Assembly: GCF_027460265.1 (NCBI RefSeq)
Contig: NZ_JAPZBC010000001.1
Span: 3,619,001 to 3,683,000 of the forward strand
DNA: 64,000 bases
Reading direction: 5' to 3'
From: Streptomyces sp. WMMC940
Lineage (GTDB): Bacteria > Actinomycetota > Actinomycetes > Streptomycetales > Streptomycetaceae
This document shows positions 61,028-64,000 of this stretch, piece after piece. The position numbers and the translations under genes are program-made. Under the pieces are notes generated by a model. That model was not told where the DNA came from. It was given only the letters and a program-made list of their open reading frames with translations, and made no database searches. Within the stretch, counting starts at the first letter, position 1. Every line of letters begins with the position of its first letter.

Positions 61028-62650
61028 ATGAGCCAGGACGGCGCACAGCGCGGCCGCTACGCGGGCGGTTCGGTAGCGGGCGGCCGGTACCAGCTTCGCG
61101 ACCTGCTCGGCGAAGGCGGGATGGCGTCGGTGTACCTCGCGTACGACAGCGCGCTGGACCGGCAGGTCGCCATCAAGACGCTCCACACCGAACTCGGCCG
61201 GGAACAGTCCTTCCGCGAGCGTTTCCGGCGCGAGGCCCAGGCCGTCGCCAAGCTGTCCCACACGAACGTCGTCTCCGTCTTCGACACCGGTGAGGACGAG
61301 CTCAACGGCGCGCTGATGCCGTACATCGTCATGGAGTACGTGGAAGGCAAGCCGCTCGGCTCCGTCCTCCAGGAGGACATCCGGCAGTTCGGCGCGATGC
61401 CGGCCGACAAGGCGCTCAAGGTCACCGCCGACGTGCTGGCGGCGCTGGAGACCAGCCATGAGATGGGCCTGGTCCACCGGGACATCAAGCCGGGCAACGT
61501 GATGATGACGAAGCGCGGCGTCGTCAAGGTCATGGACTTCGGTATCGCCCGCGCCATGCAGTCGGGCGTCACGTCGATGACGCAGACCGGAATGGTCGTC
61601 GGCACTCCGCAGTACCTGTCTCCCGAGCAGGCCCTCGGACGCGGCGTCGACGCCCGCTCCGACCTGTACTCGGTCGGCATCATGCTCTTCCAGTTGCTGA
61701 CGGGCCGGTTGCCGTTCGACGCGGACTCTCCGCTGGCGATCGCCTACGCGCACGTCCAGGAGGAGCCGGTCGCCCCGTCCTCCATCAACCGCTCGGTGAC
61801 CCCGGCGATGGACGCCCTGGTCGCACGGGCTCTGAAGAAGAACCCGAACGAGCGTTTCCCGAGCGCCGCCGCCATGCGCGACGAGTGCCTGCGGGTCGCG
61901 GGCGCGGGCCAGACGCACGCCCCGGTGATCGTGCAGGGCGCTCCGACGACGAACAGCGGCTCGGGCGTCGCGTCCGCGGTGTTCCCGCCGGTGGACCAGT
62001 CCGCCCCGGCCCCGGGCCCGCACAGCGTCCAGCAGCCCTACCAGCCCGGCCCCTACGGCCCGTCGACGCCGGCCCCCGGACCGGTGCACGGCCCCGCCCC
62101 GGGCTACGGCTATCCGCAGCAGGCCCCGGCCTACCAGACCACGGCCCCGGTGCCCCCGGCGTACCAGCTCTCCCCCCGGCAGGCCGGCGCCCCCGCACCG
62201 TCCGGCGGCGGCAGGCGGGGCATGCCGCTGATCGTCGGCTCGATCGTGGTGGCGCTCCTCGCGGTCGGCGGAGTGATCACGGCGCTCGCCCTGAACGGCG
62301 GCGACGACGAGGGCGGAGGCGGCGCCGACCCGTCGGTCTCGGAGTCGGCGGTCGCGGGCCACAAGCCCCCGGAGCGCAACCGCACGATGGACACGGACGA
62401 GTGCACGGACGCGCAGGAGGACAGCGACGACCCGGCGAAGGTCCGGGCGCCCAGCTTCACCTACAAGGACGTGATCTCCGTCAAGTCGTGCCTGCAGGCC
62501 GCGGGCTGGAAGTTCAAGGTCACGGAGAAGGACGACCCCCAGTTCGCCGAGGACCAGGTCATCGACCAGTTCCCGACGGAGGGCACCGCGGTGGTGCCGG
62601 GCAACCAGACCTTCGAGTTGACGGTCGGCACGGGGAACCCGGGGTATTAG
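61028..62650 (+). CDS. transmembrane Ser/Thr protein kinase with C-terminal PASTA-like domain
   Basis: This 540-residue kinase has its catalytic domain at about 18-275: GEGGMASVY, Lys50 (VAIKTLH), HRDIKPGN near 150, VMDFGIAR and TPQYLSPEQALG. A Pro/Tyr/Gln/Gly-rich cytosolic linker (about 300-395) follows, with one membrane helix (about 399-422). The outer domain of about 115 residues ends in one PASTA-like unit (VISVKSCLQAAGWKFKVTEKDD ... EGTAVVPGNQTFELTVGTG). AGGGGGAAG lies before the ATG. It probably senses cell-wall or extracellular ligands. It is divergent from the kinase gene at 60718, with 309 bases between them. Confidence 0.91.
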   Translation: MSQDGAQRGRYAGGSVAGGRYQLRDLLGEGGMASVYLAYDSALDRQVAIKTLHTELGREQSFRERFRREAQAVAKLSHTNVVSVFDTGEDELNGALMPYIVMEYVEGKPLGSVLQEDIRQFGAMPADKALKVTADVLAALETSHEMGLVHRDIKPGNVMMTKRGVVKVMDFGIARAMQSGVTSMTQTGMVVGTPQYLSPEQALGRGVDARSDLYSVGIMLFQLLTGRLPFDADSPLAIAYAHVQEEPVAPSSINRSVTPAMDALVARALKKNPNERFPSAAAMRDECLRVAGAGQTHAPVIVQGAPTTNSGSGVASAVFPPVDQSAPAPGPHSVQQPYQPGPYGPSTPAPGPVHGPAPGYGYPQQAPAYQTTAPVPPAYQLSPRQAGAPAPSGGGRRGMPLIVGSIVVALLAVGGVITALALNGGDDEGGGGADPSVSESAVAGHKPPERNRTMDTDECTDAQEDSDDPAKVRAPSFTYKDVISVKSCLQAAGWKFKVTEKDDPQFAEDQVIDQFPTEGTAVVPGNQTFELTVGTGNPGY

Positions 62651-62874
62651 GGACCGCGACGAGCGACCACACGACGAGGCGGGCTTCTGCCCCGAGAGCG
62701 AACCGCCCCGGGTGTGAACGGCCCGGCACACGTCGGGAGTGAGCGGCCGGGCATGCGTTCGTGCCGGTCCGCTCTCCGCCGGACGGTCCGGTTCCGCCCG
62801 GGATGCCGGAAGTTCCCGGCCATGTGACGCTGAGTCCGAAACCTCGGCGACCCGGCTCGGGAGGGGGTCACCCC

Positions 62875-63780
62875 GTGACTCCGAAGCTCCGCACGCACTG
62901 CGCGACGACTCTCGCGGCACTGGTGCTCGCCCTGCCCGTGGCGACGTACGCCTACGGCGACGGCCCCCTGACCCACTCCGCGGACTCCCGCAGGGACGGC
63001 GAGGACCGTGGGCTGGGCGGCGAGGGCGGCAGGGACGGCCGGTACGACGGGTCCGGGCGGTACGGCGGCGAGGAGCGCGGTGAACGCGGTCCGTACGGGG
63101 GTGAGGGGGGCGGTGAGAGCCGCCGGTACGGCCAGAGCACGCACGTCGAGGAGCGCGCGCGTTCCCGGGCCCCGGTGGGAGGTGCGGACGACACCGGCCC
63201 TGACCTGCGGACACCCGGCGCCGGCGGCCCGGCGCACGGCGCACCCCAGCGGCGGGCCGACGGCGCACCGGAATCGGGCGGGGGCACGGACCGGGATCGT
63301 CCGCCGACGGACCACGGACGCTCCGGGGTGGCGCACGCACCGCAGGGGAAGACCGCCGAGCGGCCCGATCCGTCGCCCACCGCGTCGCTGGCCGGGCGTC
63401 AGGCCGGTGAGGGCCGACCGCGCCCCGGCCGGACCTCCGCGCCCTCGCCCGGCGCGTCGACACCCTCCGGTCCGCCCCACGACGCCCATGACGGCGTGTT
63501 CGAACACGGCCGCGACGAAGAGGCCGCGACCGAGGAGGACACGACGCCGCAGGACGAGAACGAGAACGACGCCGAGGACGAGTCCCACGCCGTGCCGGAC
63601 TCCTCGTCGCCCTCGGAGCCCACCCCCACGGACGCGTCTCCCGCAGCCGCGGGCAGGTCCCACCCGCATCCCGTGTCCCAGCCGCTCGAACGGCAGATCC
63701 CGGCGCTGACGCTGGGCGCCGGCTGCGCCCTCATGGGGCTGGGGCTCGGCTACATGGGGCTGCGGCTGCGTCGCGACTGA
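62875..63780 (+). CDS. secreted or membrane-anchored low-complexity protein
   Basis: This 301-residue protein has a Sec-type signal (LRTHCATTLAALVLALPVATYAYG), a disordered middle of about 230 residues rich in Gly, Arg, Asp, Pro and Ser (with GRYGGEERGERG-like stretches and a Glu/Asp-rich part), and a C-terminal membrane helix (IPALTLGAGCALMGLGLGYMGL) with a basic end RLRRD. That is the topology of a cell-surface stalk protein held by its C-terminus, without an LPxTG motif. GGGAGGGGG before the GTG at 62875 sets the start. I do not recognise the family. It is downstream of the PASTA kinase gene on the same strand. Confidence 0.72.
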   Translation: MTPKLRTHCATTLAALVLALPVATYAYGDGPLTHSADSRRDGEDRGLGGEGGRDGRYDGSGRYGGEERGERGPYGGEGGGESRRYGQSTHVEERARSRAPVGGADDTGPDLRTPGAGGPAHGAPQRRADGAPESGGGTDRDRPPTDHGRSGVAHAPQGKTAERPDPSPTASLAGRQAGEGRPRPGRTSAPSPGASTPSGPPHDAHDGVFEHGRDEEAATEEDTTPQDENENDAEDESHAVPDSSSPSEPTPTDASPAAAGRSHPHPVSQPLERQIPALTLGAGCALMGLGLGYMGLRLRRD

Positions 63781-63942
63781 GCCCGGCAGCGACGTTCCCG
63801 CGCCTTCCCGGTCCGCCCGTCCAGGCGGTGCGCGTGGTGCCGTTTCGTCCGGGTGCGTACGGCGGTGTCGTCCTCCCCAGGTCCGCGTGTCCCCCGTACG
63901 GCCTACGCCGGACGTCCGCCTCAGGGCGGTTGGCCGTCCTCG

Positions 63943-63970
63943 ACATACCCGGTATACATACTCGGTATGT
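63943..63970. promoter_or_regulatory. putative PadR operator overlapping the start codon
   Basis: ACATACC and GGTATGT form a perfect inverted repeat 14 bases apart, with a further ATACC-C-GGTAT palindrome inside (63945-63955). The right arm covers the ATG at 63967. The layout suggests tight autorepression by the PadR protein. Confidence 0.6.
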
Positions 63971-64000
63971 CGATCCGGCACGGGCTCCTCGCCCTCCTCG
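63967..64000 (+). CDS. PadR family transcriptional regulator (N-terminal fragment, cut by window edge)
   Basis: Only 11 codons are visible (MSIRHGLLALL), but this is the characteristic start of actinobacterial PadR proteins (usually followed by the winged-helix segment). The ATG lies within the palindromic operator-like element, and no ribosome site precedes it, so the mRNA is probably leaderless. Identity rests on the short motif and the operator. Confidence 0.62.
   Translation, partial: MSIRHGLLALL

Noticed and set aside
61010..63463. Long frame antisense to the PASTA kinase gene
   Set aside because: The real kinase on the plus strand has intact motifs. The antisense translation is low complexity and has no ribosome site.
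1..64000. tRNA, rRNA, insertion sequence or prophage genes
   Set aside because: By eye I found no T-arm or anticodon-arm pattern, no transposase or integrase motif and no phage structural gene. A tRNAscan and IS search would be decisive.

Overview
The window is typical Streptomyces chromosome. The DNA is about 72% G+C, third codon positions are almost all G or C, GTG and TTG starts and ATGA/GTGA stop-start overlaps are common, and terminators are long GC-rich hairpins without a U tract. Families such as mycothiol-dependent MDMPI proteins, DUF397, SseB, WhiJ-type XRE/DUF5753 regulators and twin Ser/Thr kinases point the same way. The content is mostly core: metG, aspS, a bkd operon and cobalamin methyltransferases. 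From memory, the order phoX - VWA - metG - aspS - SpoIIE ... DD-carboxypeptidase - bkd - orphan response regulator - two kinases resembles S. coelicolor around SCO3790-SCO3821; this needs a synteny check. I found no tRNA, rRNA, CRISPR array, insertion sequence or prophage.

Layout. 0-2 kb: cobM (cut by the window edge) and cobL. 2-3.8 kb: a KhtT/KhtU-type K+/H+ antiporter pair. 4-6 kb: a tiny DUF6126 membrane protein and an LLM monooxygenase with its FMN reductase. 6.5-10.3 kb: a 1249-residue STAND-like ATPase. 10.4-13.7 kb: a DrrAB-type exporter, an FMN reductase and a membrane protein. 14-16.6 kb: a DUF7144 protein, an MBL hydrolase and a divergent TetR regulator with two perfect operators. 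16.7-20.2 kb: a lipoprotein, an EEP-family phosphoesterase and a FUSC protein. 20.4-23.4 kb: an S4 RNA-binding protein, an APC permease and an unknown helical protein. 23.5-28 kb: Tat-exported PhoX with a PHO box, and a VWA protein with a very long linker. 28-36.7 kb: metG, an L,D-transpeptidase lipoprotein, aspS, a SpoIIE phosphatase and an AI-2E exporter. 36.9-42.1 kb: a secreted beta-helix protein, pirin, SseB, and the DUF397/XRE/small protein/HATPase locus. 42.1-49.7 kb: a frameshifted acyl-CoA dehydrogenase, M18 aminopeptidase, DUF6458, NHL-thioredoxin, a nitrilase-family amidase and an MDMPI enzyme. 49.9-53 kb: MFS plus GntR, and a DD-carboxypeptidase. 53.1-57.7 kb: bkdA-bkdB-bkdC and a divergent orphan NarL-type regulator. 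58-64 kb: a phosphotransferase, two divergent membrane Ser/Thr kinases, a secreted disordered protein, and the start of a PadR regulator.

The themes are envelope and stress signalling (kinases, SpoIIE, RsbW-like ATPase, NarL regulator), envelope maintenance (L,D-transpeptidase, DD-carboxypeptidase, exporters), phosphate scavenging, and branched-chain keto-acid and acyl-CoA metabolism. The clearest sequence anomalies are a one-base frameshift in the acyl-CoA dehydrogenase, an in-frame insertion carrying a short palindrome in aspS, and the paired ACTTAC-N3-GTAAGT operators at the MBL/TetR locus. I see no convincing previously undescribed multi-gene system. The nearest candidates are the WhiJ/DUF397/anti-sigma-like locus and the twin-kinase locus.
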